From Chloroflexota bacterium (lineage in GTDB: Bacteria; Chloroflexota; Anaerolineae; Anaerolineales; UBA4823): a DNA stretch of 16,622 nt. Positions within the stretch are counted from its first letter, which is position 1. Each line of letters begins with the position of its first letter. The position numbers were made by a program, and so were the translations under genes. This document shows positions 1-6,160 of the stretch, piece by piece. Below the pieces are notes generated by a model. That model searched no databases, was not told the DNA's origin, and worked only from the letters and a program-made list of their open reading frames with translations. The stretch is from positions 1-16,622 of the forward strand of contig JAEWYL010000210.1 in assembly GCA_023395675.1 (NCBI GenBank), written 5' to 3'.

Positions 1-65
1 CGCAGCAGTACCGGTGACCGGCTGCGGAATGTATCGTTTTTTTACAGGAAAAGGAGTGGGAGCCT

Positions 66-446
66 ATGCCAGCAAAAACGAAAAATGATCCGGCCGCGGT
101 GGACGCCTACCTGGCGGGTCTGCCGGAGGCCGAGCGCGAGGCCCTGCAAAACCTGCGCCGGCTGATCAAAGACACCGTCCCGAACGTGGAAGAGCGCATC
201 TCCTACGGCGCCACCGTCATGCTCTCAGTGGGGCGGGACCTGGTGGGCTTTAACGCCCAGCAGAAGCACCTCTCTTTCTTCACCGCCAGCCGGAAACTGG
301 CTGCGGAGCTGAAGGACGAGATCACGCAGACCCATAAAGTGTCCGGCGCCACCATCCACTTCAGCCCGGAGAACCCCCTTCCTGAGGAGCTGGTCAAAAA
401 GATTCTGCGCGCCAGGGTGGAGGAGAACGAGGCGCTGAAAAAATAA
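66..446 (+). CDS. DUF1801 (YdhG/CyaY-like fold) protein
   Basis: This 126-residue soluble protein looks like a DUF1801 member. Seen: an N-terminal helical stretch with the 'YLAGLPEAERE' pattern (residues 15-25), then 'ISYGATVM' (45-52) and 'VGFNAQQKHLSFF' (60-72), which is the usual core of this family. The C-terminus ends in 'LVKKILRARVEEN'. An AAGGAG ribosome site at 51-56 sits nine bases before the ATG and fixes the start. Family members are small single-domain proteins with an iron-chaperone-like (frataxin/YjbR-type) fold, and their biochemical role is mostly unproven. No signal peptide or membrane segment is visible, so it is probably cytoplasmic. The stop is six bases before the next start, so the two genes are likely co-transcribed. 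The family call is from motif recognition; the function is not known. Confidence 0.8.
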   Translation: MPAKTKNDPAAVDAYLAGLPEAEREALQNLRRLIKDTVPNVEERISYGATVMLSVGRDLVGFNAQQKHLSFFTASRKLAAELKDEITQTHKVSGATIHFSPENPLPEELVKKILRARVEENEALKK

Positions 447-452
447 ATCACG

Positions 453-1196
453 ATGTTCTCTACCCTTCACCTGGTCTTCATCGCCGAATGGACCCTCTTT
501 CTGCTCTTCGAGCTGCTGCGCGGGCGCCTGGAAGGCCCGGCGCAGTTCGCCGCCGCAGCCTGGCCCCTGTTGTTCTTCTACGCGGTGGGGGCGGCCCTGG
601 TCGCCCTCTCCCGCCGGCGTGAGCGGCTGGCCTCCGCCCGCGTCTTGCTGCTGGTAGCCGCGCTCCTGGTGGCCCTGGACCTGGCGCTGAAAGCCCTGGC
701 GGAAGGGCTGCTCCCGGAGGGCGGGGCCCTGCCCCTGCTGCCCGGGCTGCTGGACTTCACCCACACGCTGAACCGGCAGGGGAGCTGGCTGGCGCAGGTG
801 ACCGGCGCGCAGCCCTCCGCCGCCCTGCGCCTCGTCCTGCTGCTGATCGCGGCGGGCATGCTCCCGCTGGCCGCCCTGGTGCACGCCTATTACGCCAGCC
901 GGGTGCGGCGCAGCCTGTGGGCCGACGTCGCCTTCCTGGGGATTGCAGCCGGGGTCGCCGGCTCTTTGGCCGACCTGCTCCTGCGCGGGACGGTGCTGGA
1001 CTATATCGGCCTGCCGGGGGTGATCGCCGCGGACGGCAAAGACCTGTACCTGTGGCTGGGGGTGAGCGGGGTGCTGGCGGAGGTCTTCACTGCCCCGGGC
1101 GAGCCCTGGCGCTGGCGCGGCTGGAAGGAGGAAAGCGCCTCTGCCGCCCGCCAGGTCAAGGGCCTTTGGGATTTCGCCAAACGCAGACCTCATTGA
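453..1196 (+). CDS. Divergent signal peptidase II (LspA)-like membrane protein
   Basis: A 247-residue integral membrane protein. From about residue 63 onward it follows the lipoprotein signal peptidase layout. TM1 carries 'DLALK' (76-80), matching the family DQxTK. 'LNRQGSWL' (106-113) matches the NxGxxF loop. 'GSLADLLLRGTVLDYI' (170-185) matches GNxxDRxxxGxVxDFI, and 'ADGKDLYLWLG' (193-203) matches FNxADxxIxxG. The two catalytic aspartates of LspA would be D183 and D197, both present. The family Asn and Arg of GNxxDR are replaced by S171 and L175. An extra N-terminal block (1-60) adds about two membrane spans, making the protein longer than the usual 150-170 residues. There is no clear ribosome site; translation probably couples to the gene six bases upstream. 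The assignment rests on hand alignment only. It may be an active divergent lipoprotein peptidase or an LspA-fold protein with another job. Confidence 0.6.
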   Translation: MFSTLHLVFIAEWTLFLLFELLRGRLEGPAQFAAAAWPLLFFYAVGAALVALSRRRERLASARVLLLVAALLVALDLALKALAEGLLPEGGALPLLPGLLDFTHTLNRQGSWLAQVTGAQPSAALRLVLLLIAAGMLPLAALVHAYYASRVRRSLWADVAFLGIAAGVAGSLADLLLRGTVLDYIGLPGVIAADGKDLYLWLGVSGVLAEVFTAPGEPWRWRGWKEESASAARQVKGLWDFAKRRPH

Positions 1197-1256
1197 GGGC
1201 GCTGATAACCTGTCTGTTTGGTTCTCTCGCGAAATACCTGGATGATGGATTGTAGA

Positions 1257-1283
1257 GGAGATGGGTTGGAGCCGCCCATTTCC
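1257..1283 (+). terminator. Hairpin downstream of the LspA-like gene
   Basis: GGAGATGGG (1257-1265) pairs with CCCATTTCC (1275-1283) with one G-U pair and a nine-base loop, 60 bases after the stop codon. There is no T run behind it, so termination is only a guess. Confidence 0.3.
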
Positions 1284-1345
1284 CTCACCCTATAACCACA
1301 CATATCTAACGAAGAGACTACGAAGCGAGAGAGGAAAGAAAGATT

Positions 1346-1413
1346 CTCTCGCCAAGACGCCAAGGCGCAAAGGAAGAATAGAAAGAAATTTCTTCTTGAA
1401 GTCTTTGCGAGAG
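1346..1413. repeat. Interspersed inverted-repeat element, CGCCAAGACGCCAAGGCGCAAAG type
   Basis: The 306-base gap 1197-1502 holds no convincing gene. It contains arms CTCTCGCCAAGACGCCAAG (1346-1364) and CTTGAAGTCTTTGCGAGAG (1395-1413), which pair with a few mismatches. The inner core CGCCAAGGCGCAAAG is of a kind I recognise as a common dispersed intergenic repeat in many environmental genomes. Base composition here (A-rich, purine-rich) is unlike the flanking GC-rich genes. I cannot count copies from one window, so mobility is inferred. Confidence 0.5.
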
Positions 1414-1502
1414 CCAACTCCCGCTGGAACCTCCCCGCCTGCTCCGGTGTACATACTTTAAAACTACCGGAACGCCGTGCGCCGCACGTAAGGAAGGTTC
1501 CA

Positions 1503-1568
1503 ATGCCCGCATCTGCCCTCCAGCGGCGGCTGCTCGCCGCCCTTGCTCCTCTCCTGCTGGCCGCCTGA
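1503..1568 (+). pseudogene. Lipoprotein-type signal peptide ending in TGA at the lipobox Cys position
   Basis: An ATG at 1503 has an excellent ribosome site (AAGGAAGG, 1490-1497, five bases away). It opens a 21-residue signal peptide: 'MPASALQRR' followed by the hydrophobic stretch 'LLAALAPLLLAA'. The next codon is TGA (1566-1568), and the frame continues as Ser-Leu-Met into the gene at 1575 without another break. The context LLLAA-x-S is a lipobox with the stop exactly where the lipidated cysteine (TGC/TGT) belongs. One base, TGA versus TGC or TGT, would restore an intact lipoprotein of about 172 residues. This may be a recent nonsense mutation, a sequencing or assembly error, or recoding. 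The first two are much more likely. Confidence 0.7.
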
Positions 1569-1574
1569 AGCCTC

Positions 1575-2021
1575 ATGCAGGCCCCGGAAGCCGAACCGCG
1601 CCCTGCCCTCGACGCCGGACCCGTCGAAGACGGCGCTGCCGCCTGCCCGGTGACAGAACCTGCCTGGGCCAGGCCCCCGGACGACGAAGCTGTGCTGGAC
1701 GAGCCGGATTACGGAAGCTACTTTATCAACGCGGACCGTTCGATCTGGGCCTCTGCCTGGTTTGCCGCTTCCGAAGCTCAGGCGGACTGGCCGCGCGAGG
1801 AAGGCTACAAGGTGGGCTGGTTCCGCCCGGCCGGGGCCAAGCTGGAGGTCACCGGCAGCCGCCGGGACGGCGAAGCCCCGCCGCTGGAGTTCGAGGCCCC
1901 CTGCTGCTACCCGACCCGCTTCCAGGCCTCGGGCCTCTATTTCCCCACCGGCGGCTGCTGGGAGGTCCGGGCGCGGGCCGCGGAGAGCGAGCTAACCTTC
2001 ACCGTCTGGATCGAGCCCTGA
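1575..2021 (+). CDS. Hypothetical extracytoplasmic protein (mature part of interrupted lipoprotein)
   Basis: The open frame from ATG 1575 gives 148 residues but lacks a ribosome site of its own. The true start is probably ATG 1503, in the same frame across a TGA. The first 35 residues are a low-complexity Pro/Ala/Glu/Asp linker of the kind that follows a lipoprotein anchor. A compact domain follows, with 'YFINADRSIWASAWF' (about 51-65), 'VGWFRPAGAKLEVTG' (80-94), 'PCCYPTRFQASGLYFPT' (109-125) and 'GGCWEVRA' (126-133), ending 'FTVWIEP'. The last segments look like beta strands of an Ig-like or jelly-roll fold, with conserved cysteines C110, C111 and C128. I do not recognise a named family, though proteins of this look occur in Chloroflexota. 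The function is unknown; an envelope location is inferred from the signal peptide. Confidence 0.65.
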   Translation: MQAPEAEPRPALDAGPVEDGAAACPVTEPAWARPPDDEAVLDEPDYGSYFINADRSIWASAWFAASEAQADWPREEGYKVGWFRPAGAKLEVTGSRRDGEAPPLEFEAPCCYPTRFQASGLYFPTGGCWEVRARAAESELTFTVWIEP

Positions 2022-2029
2022 CCCGTTAG

Positions 2030-2105
2030 CCTCGCCCGGACAGCCGGTTAATAACAGGCTGCCCGACCACGGCCGGTCGGGCAGCCTGTTCGTTCTCGGG
2101 CGAGG
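2030..2105. terminator. Nested palindrome, bidirectional terminator between convergent genes
   Basis: A perfect 16-bp stem (2053-2068 with 2075-2090, loop ACGGCC) is nested in a second 9-bp inverted repeat, CCTCGCCCG (2030-2038) with CGGGCGAGG (2097-2105). It sits exactly between the converging ends of the lipoprotein-like gene and the acyl-CoA ligase, so it probably stops both transcripts. Neither side has a long T run. Confidence 0.65.
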
Positions 2106-2131
2106 TCCTGCTCACCCCATGACAGGCTCAC

Positions 2132-3829
2132 TCAGCCGTCCTGCGCCCCCTGCTTCTCCAGGTGCTGGCGCACCAGCTCGCGGCGCAGCAGCTTTCCCAC
2201 CATCTGGGTCTTCGGCAGCTCCTCCCGGAATTCCACCTGCGTGGGGGTCTTGAAGGGGGCCAGCCGGGTGCGGCACCAGTCCTGGATCTCGCGCTCGCTG
2301 GCGCGCTCGCCCGGCCTCAGCACCACCCAGGCTTTCACCGTCTCGCCCCGGTAGGCGTCCGGCACCCCCGCCACCCCCACCTCCAGCACCTTGGGGTGCT
2401 CCATGATGGTCTCCTCGACCTCGCGCGGCCAGACCTGGTAGCCGCCGGGCTTGATCAGCTCCTTCTTGCGGTCCACAATGTAGAAATAACCCTGCTCGTC
2501 CATATAGCCGATATCGCCGGTGTGCAGCCAGCCGTCCCGCAGCACGTTCTCGGTCTCCGTGGGCAGGTTGTGGTAGCCCTGCATCACCTGGGGGCCGCGC
2601 ACCACGATCTCGCCGATCTGCCCCGGGGGCAGCTCGGTGCAGTCGTCTTCCACGCTCAGGATGCGCGCTTCCACGTCGGGCAGGGGGAAGCCGATGGACC
2701 CTCTGCGGTTCTCTCCCAGCAGCGGGTTGCAGTGCGTGGCGGTGGGCGCCTCCGAGAGGCCGTAGCCCTCGAACAGCCTCCCGCCGGTCAGGGCCTCAAA
2801 CTGCGTCTTGGTCTCGCGCAGCAGGGGGGCCGAGCCGGAGATACAGGCTTTGATCGAGCGCAGGTTGACCTTTCCGCCGCGCACCTGCGGGTGGTGGATA
2901 ATGGCGTTGTAGAGGGTCGGCACCCCGGGGAGGAGCGTGGTCTCGTAAATCTCGATATTGCTCAGCAGGTCGTCCAGGTCGCGCGGGTTGGGCACCATTA
3001 CCAGCGAGGCCCCGCTGTAGATGCCGAAGCACATTCCCGCCACCATGCCGTACACGTGGAACAGGGGGATCGCCATCAGCAGGCTCTCCCTGCCCTCCTC
3101 CGCCGAGACGAACCAGGCGCGCACCTGCAGCGTGTTGGCCACCAGGTTGCGGTGCAGAGCCACAGCCGCTTTCGCCGTCCCGGTGGTGCCCCCGCTGTAC
3201 TGGAACAGGGCGGTATCCTCCGGGCCGACCCGCACCGCCGGGCGGTCGGCGGGGGTGAAATGCCGGATCAGGTCCGGCATCCAGTAGTCCCCGGCGCGCA
3301 GCCGCACCCGGAAGCCCTCCTTCTCCTCGCTCGCCAGTTCGAAAAGCTTGCGCAGCACCCCCGGCAGGGTCTCTTTGATGTTCGTCACGATCAGATTCCG
3401 CAGGGGCGTGCTGCGCTGGATGGCTTTGACCTTCTTGTAGAAGTTGCTCATCACGAACAGCGTCTTCACCCCCGCGTCATTCAACTGGTGCTCGATCTCC
3501 CGCGGCCCGTACAGGGGGTTGACCGCCACCACCACCCCGCCGGCTTTCAGGACGGCGAAGAATGCTATCACGAACTGCGGCGTGTTCGGCATGAAGATCC
3601 CGACGCGGTCTCCCTTGCGCACCCCGAGCGCCGCCAGCGCGCCGGCCAGCCGGTCGGTGAGCCGGTCCATCTTGCGGTACGAGATGCGGGCGCCCTTGAA
3701 GATGGTGCAGGCCTTTTTCGGATACTTGCGCGCAGCCTGCTCCAGAAAATAATGCAGCGGCGCATGCGGGTATTCCAGCTGCTGCGGAACGCCCTCGTCA
3801 TAGCATTTCAACCACGGCTTACCGTCCAT
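2132..3829 (-). CDS. fadD: Long-chain fatty acid--CoA ligase (AMP-forming)
   Basis: A full-length 565-residue member of the ANL adenylate-forming family. It activates fatty acids with ATP and CoA to acyl-CoA for beta-oxidation or lipid synthesis. Seen: the phosphate-binding loop 'YSGGTTGTAK' (211-220), A5 motif 'EGYGLSE' (354-360), 'GWLHTGD' with D439, hinge region 'DRKKELIKPGGYQVWPRE' (453-470) and catalytic lysine K546 in 'PKTQMVGKLLRREL'. The hinge form 'IKxGGYQVWPREVEE' and the overall length fit FadD-type long-chain ligases better than acetate or aryl ligases. It starts at ATG 3829 after GGGGAGGG. There is no signal peptide; it is cytoplasmic or peripheral at the membrane. It stands alone between its own upstream region and a bidirectional terminator. 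The exact chain length preferred cannot be read from sequence. Confidence 0.93.
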   Translation of the reverse strand: MDGKPWLKCYDEGVPQQLEYPHAPLHYFLEQAARKYPKKACTIFKGARISYRKMDRLTDRLAGALAALGVRKGDRVGIFMPNTPQFVIAFFAVLKAGGVVVAVNPLYGPREIEHQLNDAGVKTLFVMSNFYKKVKAIQRSTPLRNLIVTNIKETLPGVLRKLFELASEEKEGFRVRLRAGDYWMPDLIRHFTPADRPAVRVGPEDTALFQYSGGTTGTAKAAVALHRNLVANTLQVRAWFVSAEEGRESLLMAIPLFHVYGMVAGMCFGIYSGASLVMVPNPRDLDDLLSNIEIYETTLLPGVPTLYNAIIHHPQVRGGKVNLRSIKACISGSAPLLRETKTQFEALTGGRLFEGYGLSEAPTATHCNPLLGENRRGSIGFPLPDVEARILSVEDDCTELPPGQIGEIVVRGPQVMQGYHNLPTETENVLRDGWLHTGDIGYMDEQGYFYIVDRKKELIKPGGYQVWPREVEETIMEHPKVLEVGVAGVPDAYRGETVKAWVVLRPGERASEREIQDWCRTRLAPFKTPTQVEFREELPKTQMVGKLLRRELVRQHLEKQGAQDG

Positions 3830-3862
3830 GTTTCCCTCCCCATCACTTAAACACGAACCCGC

Positions 3863-3876
3863 CAGGTCTTCACCTG
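3863..3876. promoter_or_regulatory. Small dyad upstream of fadD
   Basis: CAGGT-CTTC-ACCTG forms a 14-base dyad 34 bases before the fadD start codon. It could be a repressor operator for the ligase gene. No known operator is matched, so this is weak. Confidence 0.25.
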
Positions 3877-3980
3877 TTTCAATGCTGGCTGCTGTTCAGT
3901 TGTACGGTTCTGATCGTGAAAGCCACTGTGAAGACGCTCTAACCTGAAAGCACCCCTCCGTCTTCTGTGAATAATTGTAC

Positions 3981-4011
3981 TATAATTGCCGGAATTTTAC
4001 CAGCCGGTAAA
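3981..4011 (+). promoter_or_regulatory. -10 box TATAAT with adjoining TTTACC-N4-GGTAAA dyad
   Basis: In the 569-base gap 3830-4398, TATAAT (3981-3986) on the plus strand is followed at the expected start site by the dyad TTTACC (3996-4001) and GGTAAA (4006-4011). No good -35 box is visible at 16-18 bases. On the minus strand, TACAAT (3979-3974) overlaps and could serve fadD. A dyad overlapping the start point is typical of an operator; the regulator is unknown. Confidence 0.4.
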
Positions 4012-4036
4012 TCTGGATGGGTGCGCTACATGTTGT

Positions 4037-4096
4037 AAAGGGGGGATTTGTGCGTGGCAGCCTGGCACAGGCCGGCACGCACAAATCCCCCCTTTT
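4037..4096. terminator. 20-bp perfect hairpin with T-rich end
   Basis: Arms 4037-4056 and 4076-4095 pair perfectly over 20 bases. A smaller stem, GCCTG-GCA-CAGGC (4060-4072), sits inside the 19-base loop. The stem ends AAA/TTT and is followed by TATTA on the plus strand, so it can act as a terminator for a transcript from the -10 box at 3981, and perhaps in both directions. Part of the arm recurs near 16320 (GCACAAATC). Confidence 0.5.
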
Positions 4097-4264
4097 ATTA
4101 CGTACTTTGAGTGTTCCCATTTGGATCCCTGGTGCGAGGCACTTTCTCACCCGTAACGCCGGACGGCAGGCAGAACACGCCAGACCGGAGCGCGGCGCCC
4201 TCTCCTCACGCGGGTTAACCCCCTCCCTCACCCCCGCCGGGCGCGCTTTCCCTTGCAGGGGGGA

Positions 4265-4293
4265 TTGGCCGGCGGGAACAGATGTGCTATTCT
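4265..4293 (+). promoter_or_regulatory. Sigma70-type promoter for the 98-residue orphan gene
   Basis: TTGGCC (4265-4270), a 17-base spacer and TATTCT (4288-4293) preceded by TGC, an extended -10. The predicted start near 4300 gives a leader of about 100 bases ahead of the gene at 4399. Confidence 0.55.
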
Positions 4294-4301
4294 GGTGCCA
4301 G

Positions 4302-4371
4302 GAGCCGGCGCTCCGGCTCTCATCCTGCCCCTGCCGGTGCATCGAGAACACGGGACACACCCGGCAGGGGC
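4302..4371 (+). other. Two hairpins in the 5' leader of the orphan gene
   Basis: GAGCCGG (4302-4308) pairs with CCGGCTC (4313-4319). A second, larger stem pairs GCCCCTGCCGG (4327-4337) with CCGGCAGGGGC (4361-4371), an 11-bp perfect match with a 23-base loop. Both lie between the promoter and the ribosome site. They may control translation or stabilise the message; no known riboswitch core is recognised. Confidence 0.4.
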
Positions 4372-4398
4372 CAGGCTATCCCCGCCAGGAGGTGTGCT

Positions 4399-4695
4399 GT
4401 GACCATCCGGTTTCGCTGGACCCGCCCGCTTACTTTTCACAGCGGCGGCATTTACCTGCGGCGGCGGGCCGCGCGGGGCCACCTGCCCCTCGAAATCGCG
4501 GCCGTGCGTTTCGTCGCCTACGACAGCTGCCCCGCCTTTATCATCGTCGCCGGGCCCTCCGGCAGCCTGCAGCGCTGCCCCCGCGACGAGCTCTTTCTGC
4601 AGCCCGCCGCAGCCCCTGCAGTAGGGAATCTCCTGAACGAAAGGCAGGAAGATTCCTTATTGAACCCGGCGCGCTTCTCCCCTATACTGGGTTAA
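4399..4695 (+). CDS. Small hypothetical protein, 98 residues
   Basis: Starts at GTG 4399 with a textbook ribosome site, AGGAGG (4387-4392), six bases away, downstream of a plausible promoter and structured leader. The protein begins 'TIRFRWTRPLTFHSGGIYL' and has a run of arginines (RRRAARG, about 21-27). It continues with 'LPLEIAAVRFVAYDSCPAF' and 'IIVAGPSGSLQRC', a pattern of alternating strands that suggests a small beta-rich fold. Two cysteines (in DSCP and QRCP) each precede a proline. The last 25 residues look disordered. There is no signal peptide or membrane span. I do not recognise the family. An open frame extends upstream to 4282 but lacks a ribosome site there, so the GTG start is preferred. 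The gene is monocistronic, with a hairpin after the stop. Confidence 0.6.
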   Translation: MTIRFRWTRPLTFHSGGIYLRRRAARGHLPLEIAAVRFVAYDSCPAFIIVAGPSGSLQRCPRDELFLQPAAAPAVGNLLNERQEDSLLNPARFSPILG

Positions 4696-4720
4696 GGAGA
4701 GACGAGCCGGTCCGTCCGGC

Positions 4721-4746
4721 GCGCGTCCCGCCTGCGGCGGGCGCGC
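4721..4746 (+). terminator. GC-rich hairpin after the orphan gene
   Basis: GCGCG-T-CCCGCC pairs with GGCGGG-CGCGC around a TGC loop, 26 bases after the stop at 4695. There is no T run. The rest of 4747-4867 shows nothing I can name. Confidence 0.35.
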
Positions 4747-4879
4747 CGCAGAACGTCCAACGCCTCTCCGGGGCCTTCTCGCTCCGCGCCGCCGCACAAC
4801 GCTGCCGGAACACCGACCGCGGGTGCAGCGAGCGGCCCTCTCAATTGGGAAGGGGGGAAAAGTACCTGGAGGTGTTACA

Positions 4880-5059
4880 ATGGACCTGCTGCAGTGGGCG
4901 ATCGTCGCCTTTGTGATCTCGCTCATCGCCGGCGCGCTCGGCTTTACCGGCGTGGCGCGCGGGGCGAGCACGGTGGCAAAATGGCTGTTCGGCGGTTTTC
5001 TGCTCATCGCCCTGATTCTGGTGATACTGGTGGTGCTCGGGGTCAGTATTATTTTCTAG
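4880..5059 (+). CDS. DUF1328 (YtjA-like) small membrane protein
   Basis: A 59-residue protein with two hydrophobic helices. 'WAIVAFVISLIAGALGFTGVARGAS' (6-30) and 'AKWLFGGFLLIALILVILVVLGVSIIF' (33-59) match the compact DUF1328 pattern WAxxFLxxAlIAGxxGFxGiA...AKxLFxxFl. The start is ATG 4880, set by GGAGG (4868-4872) seven bases before. A longer reading from 4823 adds 19 residues without a ribosome site. Members are widespread inner-membrane proteins, often linked to stress or stationary phase, with unproven function. It is followed by a strong terminator, so the gene is probably expressed alone. Confidence 0.85.
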   Translation: MDLLQWAIVAFVISLIAGALGFTGVARGASTVAKWLFGGFLLIALILVILVVLGVSIIF

Positions 5060-5111
5060 CAGCCCGGGTTTTCCGGAGGCTGCCAGGGTTTTCATTCTAT
5101 TCCGGTTCAGC

Positions 5112-5142
5112 GAAGACCCCGTCGCAGCGCGGCGGGGTCTTC
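5112..5142 (+). terminator. Intrinsic-type terminator after DUF1328 gene
   Basis: GAAGACCCCG (5112-5121) pairs with CGGGGTCTTC (5133-5142). The pairing can extend inward to a 14-bp stem with an AGC loop. It is followed by ACCGTTGTTT. Confidence 0.65.
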
Positions 5143-5183
5143 ACCGTTGTTTACCCGGGCCGCTTCCCCGGGGAGAGGTGACA

Positions 5184-5564
5184 ATGGAAGATCTGATCAG
5201 TCGTGAACTGCTCTATTTCATCCTCGCAGGGATCGGGATCAGCCTGCTCCTGGCTCTGCTCCTGCTGGCCTATATCCTGATCCGCATCCGGCGCATCCAC
5301 ATTCCCGAGGGCGCGGACGCCCGCACCGCTCTGCGCGCCACCCCTCTCTCCGTGGTCCTGTTCCTGGACCTGCTGGATCTCAGCCTGGATTTCCTCTCGG
5401 CCCCATTCGCCTGGACCATCCTGGGCTACCTGGGTCTCAAGCAGCTGCGCGGCGTCTCGGTGGTGGAGAGCCTGATCCCCGGCACGCAGTTCATCCCCAC
5501 CATGACCCTGGCGTGGATCTTCGCCCGCCTGACCCGCGAGCGCAGCCGCTCCATGTTCCCCTGA
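5184..5564 (+). CDS. Small hypothetical membrane protein, 126 residues
   Basis: Starts at ATG 5184 with a GGGGAGAGG ribosome site ending five bases before. A GTG two codons upstream overlaps that site and is rejected. There are two to three hydrophobic segments. 'LLYFILAGIGISLLLALLLLAYILIRI' (about 8-34) is a clear membrane anchor. It is followed by a basic turn, 'RIRRIHIPEGADAR'. A second apolar region, 'PLSVVLFLDLLDLSLDFLSAPFAWTILGYLGL', has acidic residues in its middle, and a third, 'LIPGTQFIPTMTLAWIFARL', precedes the basic C-terminus (TRERSRS). I do not recognise a named family. The regularly spaced Leu-Asp residues (LDLLDLSLD) are distinctive. A hairpin follows, so the gene is probably transcribed alone or with the gene before it by read-through. 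Confidence 0.75.
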   Translation: MEDLISRELLYFILAGIGISLLLALLLLAYILIRIRRIHIPEGADARTALRATPLSVVLFLDLLDLSLDFLSAPFAWTILGYLGLKQLRGVSVVESLIPGTQFIPTMTLAWIFARLTRERSRSMFP

Positions 5565-5576
5565 TATACGTTTCCC

Positions 5577-5595
5577 CCCTGCCCGCCGGGCAGGG
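5577..5595 (+). terminator. Short perfect hairpin
   Basis: CCCTGCCC (5577-5584) pairs with GGGCAGGG (5588-5595) with a three-base loop, 12 bases after the preceding stop. No T run follows. Confidence 0.45.
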
Positions 5596-5632
5596 TGAAC
5601 AAACACGGTTAACCGCGGCGCGCTCTTCTGGA

Positions 5633-5638
5633 TATAAT
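5633..5638 (+). promoter_or_regulatory. -10 box for the OsmC gene
   Basis: A consensus TATAAT lies 69 bases before the ATG at 5707. The -35 region (around 5608-5615, GTTAACCG) is poor, which would fit a promoter needing an activator. Confidence 0.5.
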
Positions 5639-5706
5639 GGATGTTCGAGGCGGCGAAAGCGCCGGACAGAAAAACAAAATCACTGGATCAAGGGAGGAAA
5701 ATCAAA

Positions 5707-6135
5707 ATGACAATACGAAATGCGGAAGCAGTCTGGGAGGGTACGTTCAAAGAAGGTTCGGGCAGCATGCGCCTGGGCAGCGGCGCCTACGAGGGCAAAT
5801 ACAGCTACCTGTCCCGCTTTGAAGACGGGACCGGGACCAACCCCGAAGAGCTGATCGGCGCAGCCCACGCGGGCTGTTTTTCTATGGCTTTTAGCAGCAA
5901 CCTGGTGAAAGCCGGTTTCACGCCCACCCGCATACAGACCCGCGCCGAGGTGCACTTCGGCCCGGTGGATGGGCGTCCCACCATCTCCCGCATTCACTTG
6001 ACGACCGAAGCGCAGGTGCCGGGCATCCCGGAGGACCAGTTCCAGCAGATCGCGAACGGGGCCAAGGAAAACTGCCCGGTCTCCCGCGCCCTGAAAGGGG
6101 TGGAGATCACCCTGGACGCGAAGCTGAACGGCTGA
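5707..6135 (+). CDS. osmC: OsmC-family peroxidase
   Basis: A 142-residue protein, the same length as classic OsmC. It reduces organic hydroperoxides in the cytoplasm using a pair of cysteines. Seen: C57 in 'AHAGCFSMAFS', the reactive Cys at the head of the central helix, and C123 in 'ENCPVSRALKGVEI', the resolving Cys. R37 in 'YLSRFED' and E48 in 'NPEELIGAA' fit the active-site Arg and Glu. The order of motifs fits the OsmC branch rather than Ohr, whose second motif differs. ATG 5707 follows GGGAGG with suitable spacing. A longer frame from 5641 is rejected because it runs through the -10 box and has no ribosome site. Electron donors, in this context perhaps a low-molecular-weight thiol, cannot be inferred directly. 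Confidence 0.92.
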   Translation: MTIRNAEAVWEGTFKEGSGSMRLGSGAYEGKYSYLSRFEDGTGTNPEELIGAAHAGCFSMAFSSNLVKAGFTPTRIQTRAEVHFGPVDGRPTISRIHLTTEAQVPGIPEDQFQQIANGAKENCPVSRALKGVEITLDAKLNG

Positions 6136-6160
6136 TCGCGCCGTCTACCCTAACCGCCCT

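Noticed and set aside
225..1193. 322-codon minus-strand frame opposite the first two genes
   Set aside because: Gln/Gly/Arg-rich shadow spanning two genes and their junction.
1190..1576. 128-codon minus-strand frame over the inverted-repeat element
   Set aside because: It reads through a non-coding repeat and opposes the ribosome site and signal peptide of the lipoprotein-like gene.
2162..3850. 562-codon open frame on the plus strand opposite fadD
   Set aside because: It is the antisense shadow of a fully motif-supported ligase. The product is rich in His, Gln, Gly, Pro and Arg with no domain pattern.
4017..4916. Long plus-strand frame across the 20-bp hairpin and promoter region
   Set aside because: It overlaps regulatory structures and the better-supported 98-residue gene, has no ribosome site, and its product lacks any domain pattern.
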